A stretch of DNA of 44,249 bases from an uncultured Ruminococcus sp. (GCA_900553885.1 USFD01000017.1:1-44249); one strand, 5' to 3'; shown: positions 1-7,948, counted from the first letter of the stretch. Numbers and translations are program-made. The notes: generated by a model not told the origin, from the sequence alone.

Positions 1-313
1 CATCCGTTGCAATGATAATCTCCGATACATCCTTTCGGAACAGCTGGGACTTCACATTCCGATACTGCTTTGCTGTCTGACGAATTACAACTAATTCCCA
101 TTTTTCCGGCATCATCGGCAGATACGACATATTCCATTCTTTAAATTTCTTATCATATTCTTCCGGATCTGCCAGTGTTACCAGATGTCCCAGTGCCCAG
201 GTCACAATATACTGACTGCCCTCAATGGCACCCGGAATATTTTTATTGCATTTCAGCACCCGCGCAATATCACGGGCTACCGAAGGTTTCTCTGCTAAAA
301 CAAGTGATTTCAT
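1..313 (-). CDS. topB: DNA topoisomerase III (type IA), N-terminal part, runs off the left edge
   Basis: Translating the minus strand from ATG 313 gives 104 residues with no stop, beginning MKSLVLAEKPSVARDIARVL and ending IIIATD at base 1. This is the Toprim start of a type IA topoisomerase: the EKPS glutamate lies in the active site and IIATD normally continues into GREGE. The family relaxes negative supercoils and decatenates DNA by single-strand passage. ATG 313 is preferred to ATG 319 because AGGAGA lies 6 nt before it and directly abuts 319. That ribosome-binding site overlaps the stop codon of the upstream ATPase gene (324-326), so translation is probably coupled. The rest of the protein is outside the window. 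The call is secure for this segment, though the exact paralogue (TopB or a plasmid-type copy) cannot be fixed from 104 residues. Confidence 0.9.
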   Translation of the reverse strand, partial: MKSLVLAEKPSVARDIARVLKCNKNIPGAIEGSQYIVTWALGHLVTLADPEEYDKKFKEWNMSYLPMMPEKWELVVIRQTAKQYRNVKSQLFRKDVSEIIIATD

Positions 314-323
314 AAACATTCTC

Positions 324-1655
324 CTAGAGACTCTTTATATATCGTTTGATCAGAAAGGTACAAAAATACGGAAATGTATGAATACCATTTTTAATCCCTA
401 TATTGCCTTTCACTAATTTTATACCAAATGTAATATCCGGATATTTATCACGATCAATCAACGTACGCAACGACTTAGATCTTCCGTTTGCAGCTTTAAC
501 CTCTATCGGAATTAATTTATCCATACTTCTGACAAAAAAGTCTTCCTCCAAAGTAGCATTCTCTTTTTTATAATAATATAACTCATAACCACATTTGATT
601 AATGCTTCTGCCACAATATTCTCATACAATGCGCCTTTATACACATTCATATTTTTGTTGGCACGAAGATCTTCCTGTGCCTCTTCATCCAGCATTGCAA
701 CCAGCATTCCCGTATCAAAATAATACAATTTATACTTTCCTTCATCATAATTACCACGCAATGGTAATTCCGGAAATTGCAAACAATAACATATATTCAC
801 CAACCCGGCATCTTTTAACCATTCGATGCATCCACGATAGTCCTTAAATCTGGCTCCTTTTGCCACTTTTGATATCTGAAACTTCTTATTATCTTTCGCA
901 AGCTGAATCGGAATATGATTAAATACATTCAATATTCTTGTCTGATCTACTCCCTCTGCGTACTTTCGAATATCCTCTTCATAGTCTGCCAGCAACTGTC
1001 TCTGAATCTGCAAGGTGCCTTCAAATGTATCCGTCTGTATATATTCTTTTACAACACCAGGCAATCCTCCCAGAATACAGTAATCTAAAAACAAATTCTG
1101 ATACACATTCAACTGTCCTTCCGGAAATGGTGTACCCTTTATCATATGATCCAACATCTCATCTATAACTTCATCAGAATATCCCTTCGCCCATAAAAAT
1201 TCTTCAAAATCCATAGAATACATTAGATAATCATTTTTATATCCGACACTGTTACTTTCGATTCTTTGATATGAAATACCCAGCAGCGATCCACTGCATA
1301 TAACATCAAACCGTCCATCCTGACAGAAAAACTTTAAGGATGTTGCTATCTCTGGGAATTCCTGAAGCTCATCAAACAAAATCAATGTATCCTGTGGTAT
1401 AAACTTCTTATCAGGATCAATTCTCGATATGTTTTTAATGATATCTACAGCCGCATATCCTTCCTCTATAATAGTTTTATATTTAGGTTCTTCTACGAAA
1501 TTGATTTCAATAAACGATGAATAGTTCGCTTTGGCGAATTCACGAATAGATTCTGTCTTTCCAATTTGCCTAGCACCTTTCACAATTAATGGCTTACGAT
1601 TCTCTCCCGCTTTCCATTCTTGTAAATACTGATCTATTTTTCGCTTCAAATACAT
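324..1655 (-). CDS. AAA_14/DUF4143 family ATPase
   Basis: A 443-residue protein. The Walker A motif GARQIGKT lies near residue 27 and a Walker B-like strand (DTLILFDELQEFP) near residue 90. An AAA_14 core is followed by a DUF4143 C-terminal region containing YYFDTGMLVAML and a PD-(D/E)xK-like end (EEDFFVRSMDKLIPIEVKAANGRS). Proteins of this family are common, poorly characterised ATPases, sometimes found in large paralogous sets in Clostridia and Bacteroidetes and suspected of mobile-gene or defence roles. The EVK strand resembles a nuclease-fold core, but nuclease activity is not established. The start has AGGTGG upstream, and a good promoter (1696-1724) precedes the gene. Upstream of that promoter sits an unusual phased repeat. 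The stop overlaps the topB ribosome-binding site. Identity of the family is secure; the biological role is unknown. Confidence 0.88.
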   Translation of the reverse strand: MYLKRKIDQYLQEWKAGENRKPLIVKGARQIGKTESIREFAKANYSSFIEINFVEEPKYKTIIEEGYAAVDIIKNISRIDPDKKFIPQDTLILFDELQEFPEIATSLKFFCQDGRFDVICSGSLLGISYQRIESNSVGYKNDYLMYSMDFEEFLWAKGYSDEVIDEMLDHMIKGTPFPEGQLNVYQNLFLDYCILGGLPGVVKEYIQTDTFEGTLQIQRQLLADYEEDIRKYAEGVDQTRILNVFNHIPIQLAKDNKKFQISKVAKGARFKDYRGCIEWLKDAGLVNICYCLQFPELPLRGNYDEGKYKLYYFDTGMLVAMLDEEAQEDLRANKNMNVYKGALYENIVAEALIKCGYELYYYKKENATLEEDFFVRSMDKLIPIEVKAANGRSKSLRTLIDRDKYPDITFGIKLVKGNIGIKNGIHTFPYFCTFLIKRYIKSL

Positions 1656-1695
1656 AATTATCCACCTGCTTTCCCCAGCATTTCTAACTTCTTAG

Positions 1696-1724
1696 ATTTT
1701 ACCATAAATACGCCGTTTTTTCAA
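1696..1724 (-). promoter_or_regulatory. Promoter of the DUF4143 ATPase gene
   Basis: Minus-strand TTGAAA (1719-1724) and TAAAAT (1696-1701) are separated by exactly 17 bp, about 40 bp ahead of the ATPase start codon. The first copy of the ATTTCATGAGCGA repeat begins 10 bp upstream of the -35 box. Confidence 0.65.
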
Positions 1725-1733
1725 TGTTACAAC

Positions 1734-1845
1734 AATTTCATGAGCGATTTTTTCTCATTCATCACTATTTCATGAGCGAGTTTTCTATGCAATGCCGCAA
1801 TTTCATGAGCGAATTATTATATAACAAGCACTATTTCATGATTTA
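1734..1845. repeat. Four-copy phased direct repeat upstream of the DUF4143 gene
   Basis: The core ATTTCATGA starts at 1735, 1767, 1800 and 1833, giving periods of 32, 33 and 33 bp. Three copies extend to ATTTCATGAGCGA; the fourth decays to ATTTCATGATTTA. The preceding two bases alternate CA/CT (ACAATTT, ACTATTT, GCAATTT, ACTATTT). The array fills the gap between the DUF1294 stop and the ATPase promoter. The spacing is close to three helical turns, so all copies face the same side of the DNA, as expected for an array of protein-binding sites. The units are too short for a CRISPR. Confidence 0.85.
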
Positions 1846-1852
1846 GTGACCA

Positions 1853-2137
1853 TTATATCAGATTTGTATATCTTACTATCATCCACATATGCACCACTGC
1901 AAATAACGGCACCAGCGTCCGGAATGACATGTGCTTTGTCTTGTGCCTGAATGTCTGCATCCCGATCCAGGCACCTGCTGCTCCACCGATCATTGCAATG
2001 CCCAGCAGTGTCTTCTCTGGGATTCTCCATCTGCCCTCCCTGGCATATTTTTTATCCAGGCCATATAAGATAAACGCTATAATATTTACGCAGATGTAGT
2101 ATATTCCGATAATTCCGTATTCATTTACTATATTCAT
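1853..2137 (-). CDS. DUF1294 family small membrane protein
   Basis: A 94-residue protein with hydrophobic segments at about residues 9-26, 43-60 and 72-90. It carries the DUF1294 hallmark YGLDKKYAREGRWRIPEKTLLGIAMIGGAAGAWIGMQTFRHKT, where the basic loop and the Gly-rich helix are conserved. Family members are small integral membrane proteins of unknown function, sometimes fused to cold-shock domains. The start is preceded by AGAGGATGATAAC. No terminator is visible after the stop, so transcripts may read into the phased repeat and the DUF4143 gene. Confidence 0.85.
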   Translation of the reverse strand: MNIVNEYGIIGIYYICVNIIAFILYGLDKKYAREGRWRIPEKTLLGIAMIGGAAGAWIGMQTFRHKTKHMSFRTLVPLFAVVHMWMIVRYTNLI

Positions 2138-2266
2138 GTTATCATCCTCTTATGTTCTTTCATTTTCTATAGTACCTTATCCTTATTTGGCCCCCTGCTA
2201 TTTACACGCAAGCATGCATAACAGGCTTTCTTGTGTGAAAGAAGGTCTAAATCATTATATAGTAAC

Positions 2267-2316
2267 AAAAAAATCACCGCCCCCGCAGCTCCATGTCTGC
2301 AAAAACAGTGATTTTT
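2267..2316 (-). terminator. Hairpin terminator after tRNA-Lys
   Basis: On the minus strand, AAAAATCAC pairs with GTGATTTTT around an inner GCAG/CTGC hairpin and runs into a T tract, 4 nt beyond the tRNA 3' end. The symmetrical A/T flanks mean it could act in both directions. Confidence 0.6.
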
Positions 2317-2319
2317 AAA

Positions 2320-2392
2320 TGCGCGATCAGGGGTTCGAACCCTGGACACCCTGATTAAGAGTCAGGTGCTCTGCCAGCTGAGCTAATCGCGC
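2320..2392 (-). tRNA. tRNA-Lys (anticodon CUU)
   Basis: The minus strand folds as a full 73-nt cloverleaf. The acceptor GCGCGAT pairs with ATCGCGC and the discriminator is A. The D-arm is GCTCAGCTGGCAGAGC. The anticodon stem CCTGA/TCAGG encloses loop CTCTTAA, giving anticodon CTT, and the T-arm carries GGTTCGAACC. No CCA is encoded, so it must be added after transcription. It has its own promoter (2434-2462) and terminator (2267-2316). Confidence 0.95.
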
Positions 2393-2433
2393 ATTCTACG
2401 TTATTCTGTTGTTTTTTCCGTAACGCAAGAGAT

Positions 2434-2462
2434 ATTATATAACACTTTACGCGGGAATGCAA
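2434..2462 (-). promoter_or_regulatory. Promoter of tRNA-Lys
   Basis: Minus-strand TTGCAT (2457-2462) and a consensus TATAAT (2434-2439) are separated by 17 bp, about 40 bp ahead of the mature tRNA 5' end. Confidence 0.7.
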
Positions 2463-2514
2463 GCAGTTTTTTTATTTTTTTGCATTTTCTGTCAATTAAT
2501 TTACCGGCTTGCTG

Positions 2515-2829
2515 TCATTTTACCGTTGAAAAGAGTTCGAGCAGGACTTTTCCGGATACTTTGCCCACTGCCGCCCCTATCGGTCTTCCTTTGTCAAAGG
2601 CTACGAAAGACGGCACTTTTTCTATCCCGTACTGATCCACCAGGCGGGGCTCTTCTCCGGTATTTACCTGGCATACTTTAATTTCCCGGTGCGCTACGGA
2701 AAATTCCTGCAGGACATCTTCCATCATCGCACATTTCGGACACCATGACGCATAAAATTCAACCAGCACCGGTCGGCGGCACTCGTATACTTCTTTCTGA
2801 AAGCTGTGTTCCGTTACCTTTACTGTCAT
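2515..2829 (-). CDS. Thioredoxin-like protein with WCPKC active site
   Basis: A 104-residue single thioredoxin fold. The active site is W29-C-P-K-C33 in place of the usual WCGPC, and the cis-proline is present in KVPSFVAFDKG. There is no signal peptide, so it is cytoplasmic. Thioredoxins reduce disulfides on client proteins; the CPKC dipeptide should shift its redox potential away from that of TrxA. A strong AAAGGAGG lies 8 nt before the ATG. The upstream small Cys/His ORF (2908-3066) is on the same strand 78 bp away and may be cotranscribed. It could be a specialised thioredoxin rather than the main housekeeping copy, and no thioredoxin reductase is nearby. Confidence 0.88.
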   Translation of the reverse strand: MTVKVTEHSFQKEVYECRRPVLVEFYASWCPKCAMMEDVLQEFSVAHREIKVCQVNTGEEPRLVDQYGIEKVPSFVAFDKGRPIGAAVGKVSGKVLLELFSTVK

Positions 2830-2907
2830 TGCAGACTCCTCCTTTATATATGGTCCTGTTCCCCATACCTTTTGATTCCACTTCTTTCTGCCTCTTCTTT
2901 TCCGGAA

Positions 2908-3066
2908 TTATTTTCCTCCGTGTTCATGGTCATGGCAGCTCGTGGAATTGAGGATTTTACATACATCGTCAAATGATGTCCGCATGCAGAGCAGTTTTCT
3001 GTTGAGTCTGGGTCTGCAGTAGATCAGTTCTCTGACACATCTTTTCCAGCATTCCTTTTTCTTCAT
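2908..3066 (-). CDS. Hypothetical 52-residue Cys/His-rich protein
   Basis: The protein begins MKKKECWKRCVRELIYCRP and ends CHDHEHGGK, with six Cys in 52 residues and a His-rich tail. The ATG at 3066 is chosen over the longer reading frame from 3117 because GGGGGA lies 6 nt before it and no site serves 3117. No signal peptide or membrane segment is seen. It sits between trmB and the thioredoxin gene on the same strand. The Cys pattern and the CHDHEH tail could bind a metal, but no family is recognised. The good ribosome-binding site supports translation; short length keeps confidence moderate. Confidence 0.5.
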   Translation of the reverse strand: MKKKECWKRCVRELIYCRPRLNRKLLCMRTSFDDVCKILNSTSCHDHEHGGK

Positions 3067-3158
3067 AAACAATCCCCCGGCACATGATACATATAATGTA
3101 TTATATGCCGGGTACATGCAAAGCGTTCTTCCCTTTCTTTCGTGCTGATGCTTTTCAT

Positions 3159-3809
3159 TTATTTTCTTACAGCTATGAATTTATTTACCGGATTCCCTTT
3201 TGAAGAAAACTTTTCTTCATATTCTGTCATGATATTTCCCTGATTCATTACTTCATTATGATGCAGATCAAAAGTAAAACATTTCAGCGGCCATCCGGCC
3301 TCCTCCAGCTGTTCCAGAGAGAACCGGAATAATTCTGTATTATCTGTCTTGAACTCCAGAAGTCCTCCCTCACACAGGATCTTCTCATACCTGGCCAGGA
3401 ATTCCACTGATGTCAGTCTTCTTCTGGCATGCCGGGCTTTCGGCCATGGATCCGAAAAATTCAGGTAAATCCGGCTCACCTCGTCCCTGGCAAAAACATC
3501 CTCTATGTTTCTTGCATCCATACAGACAAAACGAACGTTTTTCAGCTCACAGAACTCTTCTGTTTCAAATTTTTCGATCGCCCGCAGAAGTACGCTGGTA
3601 TACCGTTCAATCCCCACAAAATTAATATCCGGATTAGCTTTTGCCATATTCAGCAGAAACCGGCCTTTCCCCATACCGATCTCAATATATACCGGATTTC
3701 TGTTTCCAAACACCTGACGCCAGCATCCCTTCTGATCCTCCGGTCTTTTTATCACAAGGCGGTGTTCCCGGATTACCCCTTCCGCCCGCGGTATATTTCT
3801 CAGTCTCAT
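3159..3809 (-). CDS. trmB: tRNA (guanine-N7-)-methyltransferase
   Basis: A 216-residue protein, usual length for TrmB. It methylates N7 of G46 in the variable loop of tRNAs using S-adenosylmethionine. The SAM-binding motif I is VYIEIGMGKGRFLL, motif IV/V is YLNFSDPWPKARHARRRLT (the conserved DPWPK..H..RR signature), and a C-terminal TEYEEKFSSKGNPVNK segment is typical of Gram-positive TrmB. A strong AGGAGG precedes the ATG. The gene has its own promoter (3908-3936) and is divergent from the ATPase operon. Confidence 0.96.
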   Translation of the reverse strand: MRLRNIPRAEGVIREHRLVIKRPEDQKGCWRQVFGNRNPVYIEIGMGKGRFLLNMAKANPDINFVGIERYTSVLLRAIEKFETEEFCELKNVRFVCMDARNIEDVFARDEVSRIYLNFSDPWPKARHARRRLTSVEFLARYEKILCEGGLLEFKTDNTELFRFSLEQLEEAGWPLKCFTFDLHHNEVMNQGNIMTEYEEKFSSKGNPVNKFIAVRK

Positions 3810-3907
3810 ATGCCATCCTCCTATTATCTGTTCATTCTATCCGCTCACTCCACATCGTGCAGTCTTTTTCACTGGTAAACCGCAGACAGATCTGCAGTTC
3901 TTCTTAA

Positions 3908-3936
3908 ATAATAGCACGACAGCGCCGTAAGGTGAA
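3908..3936 (-). promoter_or_regulatory. Likely promoter of trmB
   Basis: Minus-strand TTCACC (3931-3936) and TATTAT (3908-3913) are 17 bp apart, about 100 bp before the trmB start. The leader contains a small CTGCAG...CTGCGG hairpin of unknown meaning. The 339-bp gap 3810-4148 otherwise holds only this promoter and the divergent ATPase promoter. Confidence 0.5.
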
Positions 3937-4072
3937 GAACCGAACTTAAGATAAATAAGTCATCCGGCATTTTCAACAAAAGAAATCGGACTGTTTTTGT
4001 AAAATGTGTCAGACTATTTTATTCCGGCATTTTCTGCCCCGGTAATCTGTTCAAATTCTCCCTTTTCCCGGC

Positions 4073-4100
4073 TTGCAATTTCAGTGAAAAGGTGTATGAT
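4073..4100 (+). promoter_or_regulatory. Promoter of the V/A-ATPase operon
   Basis: TTGCAA (4073-4078) and TATGAT (4095-4100) are separated by 16 bp, ending 48 bp before the first ATPase start codon at 4149. No operator or riboswitch is evident in the short leader. Confidence 0.65.
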
Positions 4101-4148
4101 AAAGTATATTGTGATTTATTAAAAAATCATAAACTAAGGAGGCTTTTT

Positions 4149-4460
4149 ATGGACTCTATTGTGAACAAATTAACAGAAATTGAAGACGCTGCGTCTGCAA
4201 TTGTACAGCATGCCGAGGATCAGAAAGAAGCGCTGGACAAGGAGTATGAAGAAAAGCGCAAAGCGTTTGATGCAGAACTGGAAGAAAAAACCCAGGCCCG
4301 CATCCGTTCCATCCGGGAAGAACTGGAGCAGAACACCTCCCGCCTTCTCGACAGCCAGAGCGGTGAGAGCGACGCCGCCATTGATGCTCTTCAGAAGGAA
4401 TATGACCAGCGTCACACGGAGTATGCCCGCGAGATTTTAAGACGGATTACCGAGGTGTAG
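4149..4460 (+). CDS. V/A-type ATPase peripheral-stalk subunit G/H
   Basis: A 103-residue, almost wholly charged coiled coil (for example EEKRKAFDAELEEKTQARIRSIREELEQ), which is the form of the G/H stalk subunit that dimerises with subunit E to tie the catalytic head to subunit I. The ATG at 4149 has TAAGGAGG upstream; the longer frame from 4092 lies partly in the promoter and is rejected. It is the first gene of the operon, 3 bp before ntpC. Low-complexity coiled coils can mislead, but position and length make this assignment strong. Confidence 0.85.
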   Translation: MDSIVNKLTEIEDAASAIVQHAEDQKEALDKEYEEKRKAFDAELEEKTQARIRSIREELEQNTSRLLDSQSGESDAAIDALQKEYDQRHTEYAREILRRITEV

Positions 4461-4463
4461 CCT

Positions 4464-5510
4464 ATGGGAAATTTACTGGAATACAGCGGAATTGTAACTA
4501 AGGTCCGCGCCATGAAGGCAAAACTCCTGACTCCGAAGCAGTTTGAGGAGATTGCCGGTCTGGGCAGTGTTCTCGAAATTGTAGACTATCTAAAAAAGAA
4601 CACAGCATATGCGGATGTTCTTGACATGCTGGAAGACGATCAGCTTCACCGCGGAAATATCGAAAAAGTTCTGACACAGTCTCTGTATCACGACTACACA
4701 AAGATCTACCGTTTCTGCGGACAGAAGCAGCGGCGTTTCATGAAACTGCTCATGAAGAATTACGAGATTGACCTGATCAATTACTGCCTGCGTATTGTAA
4801 TCAACCGTTACAAACAGCCTTTTGACATTAACTACAAGCGGCCCTTTTTTGACCGGTACTCTCAGATCTCCATCGAGAAACTGATCACATCCCGCACAAC
4901 GGATGAACTGGTGGAAAATCTCAAAGGCACCGAATACTACGCGCCGCTGAAAAAGCTGAAAGACGCTGAGAACGTTACTCTCTATGATTACAACCTGGCG
5001 CTGGATCTGTATTTTTTCACTTCCACATGGAAAGAACAGAAAAAAGTACTTAAAAAAGCAGATCTTGAACTTTTTATGCGGGAACGTGGTTCCAGAATCG
5101 ACCTGCTGAACCTGCAGTGGATCTACAGGGCGAAAAAGTATTATAATATGAAGCCGGCTGACATTTATCTTCTGCTCATCCCTATCCACTATAAAATTTC
5201 TACCGAGCAGATCAAAGAACTGGTGGAAGCCCCCGGCCTTGAAGAATTCGAAGCCGCAGCGGGACGCACAACTTATGCGAAGCACTACAATTTCCAGCAG
5301 AAGCTGACGATAGAGCAGATGTATGCAGACTGTCTGCACCATCTCTATACGGTTGACCTGAGGCGTAATCCTTACTCCATTGCCGCGGTCAACACTTACC
5401 TCTTTTTAAAAGAGGAAGAACTGAATAAGCTAACGACCGCCATGGAATGCGTAAGATACAGTCTGAGCCCTGGCGAGACGCTGGCATACATTGGAGGTAA
5501 GACCCGATGA
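4464..5510 (+). CDS. ntpC: V/A-type ATPase subunit C (central-stalk/rotor cap)
   Basis: A 348-residue helical protein of the vATP-synt_AC39 family (subunit C in bacteria, d in eukaryotes). It forms the funnel that connects the central stalk to the membrane c-ring. Typical features are the N-terminal YSGIVTKVRAMKAKLLTPKQFEEIAGL and the repeated three-helix bundles with TTDELVENLKGTEYYAPL. The stop overlaps the subunit I start by ATGA, implying coupled translation. In Enterococcus ntp operons C follows E; here it precedes I. Confidence 0.93.
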   Translation: MGNLLEYSGIVTKVRAMKAKLLTPKQFEEIAGLGSVLEIVDYLKKNTAYADVLDMLEDDQLHRGNIEKVLTQSLYHDYTKIYRFCGQKQRRFMKLLMKNYEIDLINYCLRIVINRYKQPFDINYKRPFFDRYSQISIEKLITSRTTDELVENLKGTEYYAPLKKLKDAENVTLYDYNLALDLYFFTSTWKEQKKVLKKADLELFMRERGSRIDLLNLQWIYRAKKYYNMKPADIYLLLIPIHYKISTEQIKELVEAPGLEEFEAAAGRTTYAKHYNFQQKLTIEQMYADCLHHLYTVDLRRNPYSIAAVNTYLFLKEEELNKLTTAMECVRYSLSPGETLAYIGGKTR

Positions 5511-7447
5511 TCGTAAAGATGAAATTTATCAACATATCCGGCCCGCGCAATGACATTGACCGTGTTACCGACCTGTATCTCTCCCGCTATGAGATCCAGC
5601 TGGAATCCGCACTGTCAGAGCTTAAGACCGTAGATAATCTCCGTCCCTTCGTGGAGATCAATCCTTACAGGGACGCCCTGAACAAGGCGGTACAGTTCGT
5701 AGGTTATCTTCCCAATGCGGATGATGTAACCCCTGATACTTCTCTCGGACTGGATGACATGTTCGAAGTTGTCCGCAAGGCCAATGAAGACTACCAGTCC
5801 CTTCAGGAAAAGAAAGAAAAACTGAAGAAAAAGACAGAGGAACTCCGGGCGAAGCAGCAGGTTATCGCTCCGTTCCGTCCTCTCAACTGCGACCTGCACA
5901 AGGTCCTCCACTACAAATACATCACTTACCGTTTCGGACGCATTGCCGTGGAGTTTTACCACAAAATGCAGAAATATCTTATGGATGACCTGAACGCCAT
6001 CTTTGTAGAAGGCGACCGGGATGAAAGCTTTGTATACGGCGCCTATTTTGTTTCTCCCGGCGAGGCTCAGAAAGTAGATGCGGTCTTCCGTTCTCTTCAT
6101 TTTGAACGGATCGAGCTGAAAGACGAGTTCGAAGGAACACCGGCTTATGCCTACCAGTCTCTGGAACGGGAAATCGCCCGGGTCAATCTGGAAATCGAGG
6201 ATCTGGATAAAGAAGCCGGCGAAATGCTCTCCGACCGGGCGCCCCAGCTTGTAGCCGCAAAAAACAGGCTGGAAGAGCTGGCCAATAACTTTGATGTCCG
6301 CAAACTGGCGGCAAGGATGGAAGACAACAAGGAAGACTACTACATCCTGTGCGGCTGGATGGCCGACGATGACGTGGAAAAATTCCTTGAGGAGGTCAAG
6401 GATGATGATAAAGTATTTGTTGTTGTGGAAGACGACCACGACGCCTACTTCGGCGAACCTCCTACCAAGCTGGAAAACCCGAAGCTTTTCAAGCCTTTTG
6501 AAATGTTTGTCCAGATGTACGGCCTTCCGGCTCACAACGAAATGGATCCCACCATATTTGTGGGGCTGACCTACTCATTCATCTTCGGAGTCATGTTCGG
6601 AGACGTAGGGCAGGGTCTCCTGCTTCTGATCGGCGGTTTCCTGATCTATCACTTTAAGAAAGCGCCGCTGGCAGGCATTATCGCAACAGCCGGTGTATTT
6701 TCCACTATATTCGGTTTCATGTTCGGAAGTATTTTCGGATTCGAAGATGTGATACAGCCTCTGTGGATCAGGCCCATCGACCACATGACAACGCTTCCCT
6801 TCCTGGGCAAGCTGAATACAGTATTTATTGTAGCCGTAGGCTTTGGTATGCTCCTGATTATGGTGGCAATGGTACTCCATATCATCAACGCCTTAAAGAG
6901 CAAAGATATTGAGAACGCCTGGTTTGACGCCAACGGAGTGGCCGGACTGGTCTTTTATATTGCAGTTGTGGTCACAATCGTACTGTTTCTGACAGGCAGA
7001 CCGCTTCCCGGCGGAATCGTAATGGCAGTCATGTTCGGCGTTCCACTGATTCTGATTCTATTTAAGGAGCCCATTACCCGGGCTATCCAGAAACGCGCAG
7101 ACAAGATGGAAGTCGGAAAGGGGATGTTCCTTGTACAGGGATTTTTCGAAATGTTCGAAACTCTGCTGAGCTACTTCTCCAACACCATCTCCTTTATCCG
7201 TATCGGCGCTTTCGCTGTCAGCCACGCAGCCATCATGGAAGTGGTTCTGCAGCTTGCCGGTGCCGAGAGCGGCCACCCGAACTGGATCGGCGTGATCTTC
7301 GGGAACCTGTTCGTGTGCGGATTTGAAGGACTGATCGTCGGCATCCAGGTACTGCGTCTGGAATATTACGAAATGTTCAGCCGCTTCTACAAAGGCAGCG
7401 GCCATGCATTTGATCCATATACAAAAAAGAAAACGAATAAAAAGTAG
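5507..7447 (+). CDS. ntpI: V/A-type ATPase subunit I (membrane stator, a-subunit equivalent)
   Basis: A 646-residue protein with a soluble N-terminal half (about 1-360, coiled coil near 95-120 and 225-270) and a membrane half with about seven to eight helices. The membrane half starts at FVGLTYSFIFGVMFGDVGQGLLLL, the family signature after PT(I/L)F. The helix ETLLSYFSNTISFIRIGAFAVSHAAIMEVV carries the conserved Arg (FIRIGAF) that faces the rotor glutamate. It anchors the stator and forms the ion half-channels. It overlaps ntpC by 4 bp and is followed after 12 bp by ntpK with a good ribosome-binding site. Confidence 0.96.
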   Translation: MIVKMKFINISGPRNDIDRVTDLYLSRYEIQLESALSELKTVDNLRPFVEINPYRDALNKAVQFVGYLPNADDVTPDTSLGLDDMFEVVRKANEDYQSLQEKKEKLKKKTEELRAKQQVIAPFRPLNCDLHKVLHYKYITYRFGRIAVEFYHKMQKYLMDDLNAIFVEGDRDESFVYGAYFVSPGEAQKVDAVFRSLHFERIELKDEFEGTPAYAYQSLEREIARVNLEIEDLDKEAGEMLSDRAPQLVAAKNRLEELANNFDVRKLAARMEDNKEDYYILCGWMADDDVEKFLEEVKDDDKVFVVVEDDHDAYFGEPPTKLENPKLFKPFEMFVQMYGLPAHNEMDPTIFVGLTYSFIFGVMFGDVGQGLLLLIGGFLIYHFKKAPLAGIIATAGVFSTIFGFMFGSIFGFEDVIQPLWIRPIDHMTTLPFLGKLNTVFIVAVGFGMLLIMVAMVLHIINALKSKDIENAWFDANGVAGLVFYIAVVVTIVLFLTGRPLPGGIVMAVMFGVPLILILFKEPITRAIQKRADKMEVGKGMFLVQGFFEMFETLLSYFSNTISFIRIGAFAVSHAAIMEVVLQLAGAESGHPNWIGVIFGNLFVCGFEGLIVGIQVLRLEYYEMFSRFYKGSGHAFDPYTKKKTNKK

Positions 7448-7459
7448 GAGGATTCCACC

Positions 7460-7894
7460 ATGACATTAGCAACAAAAATCATTTTAATCGCAGCACTGAT
7501 CTTAAGTATTATTCTTCCGTTCGGCTACTACCTGATCGGCGAGAAAAACAAAAAGCGCTACAAACGCTCCATCGGCGTAAATGCATTCTTCTTCTTCGGA
7601 TGCTTTGTCGTTGCTTCTATTATGATGCTCGGCGGCGGTGATGTACAGGCGGCGGAAAGCGCAGCTTCCGATCCGGGATTTGCAACAGGCCTGGGCTATC
7701 TGGCCGCTGCTCTCGTTACCGGACTGTCCTGTATCGGCGGCGGTATCGCCGTAGCAAGCGCAGCAAGCGCGGCTCTGGGAGCAATCAGCGAGGACTCCAG
7801 TATCCTTGGTAAGTCCCTGATCTTTGTAGGTCTTGCAGAAGGTGTTTGTCTGTACGGACTGATTATTTCCTTCATGATTCTCGGAAATCTGTAA
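7460..7894 (+). CDS. ntpK: V/A-type ATPase subunit K (c-ring proteolipid)
   Basis: A 144-residue protein with four membrane helices at about 5-26, 40-57, 75-109 and 117-141. Only the second hairpin looks like a functional c-subunit: Gly/Ala-rich GLSCIGGGIAVASAASAALG, then FVGLAEGVCLYGLIISF, with a single ion-site Glu at residue 127. The first hairpin has no acidic residue and no Gly-rich helix. Aligned by eye with Na+-type F-ATPase c-subunits, the Gln that ligates Na+ is Val98 and the Ser/Thr after the Glu is Gly128, which points to proton rather than sodium coupling (inference). It forms the rotating ring under subunit C. Confidence 0.93.
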   Translation: MTLATKIILIAALILSIILPFGYYLIGEKNKKRYKRSIGVNAFFFFGCFVVASIMMLGGGDVQAAESAASDPGFATGLGYLAAALVTGLSCIGGGIAVASAASAALGAISEDSSILGKSLIFVGLAEGVCLYGLIISFMILGNL

Positions 7895-7948
7895 GACACG
7901 ATGGATGGATAACAAAATGATCCAGATATAAAACAGGAGTGACATACT

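Noticed and set aside
1734..1845. CRISPR array
   Set aside because: Units are only about 13 bp with about 20-bp gaps, the last copy is degenerate, and there are no cas genes. A regulatory array fits better.
2167..2349. Short ORFs across the tRNA and its terminator
   Set aside because: They overlap the tRNA gene and hairpin and have no ribosome-binding sites.
4590..6535. Long minus-strand frames opposite ntpC and ntpI
   Set aside because: Antisense shadows of clearly identified ATPase genes.
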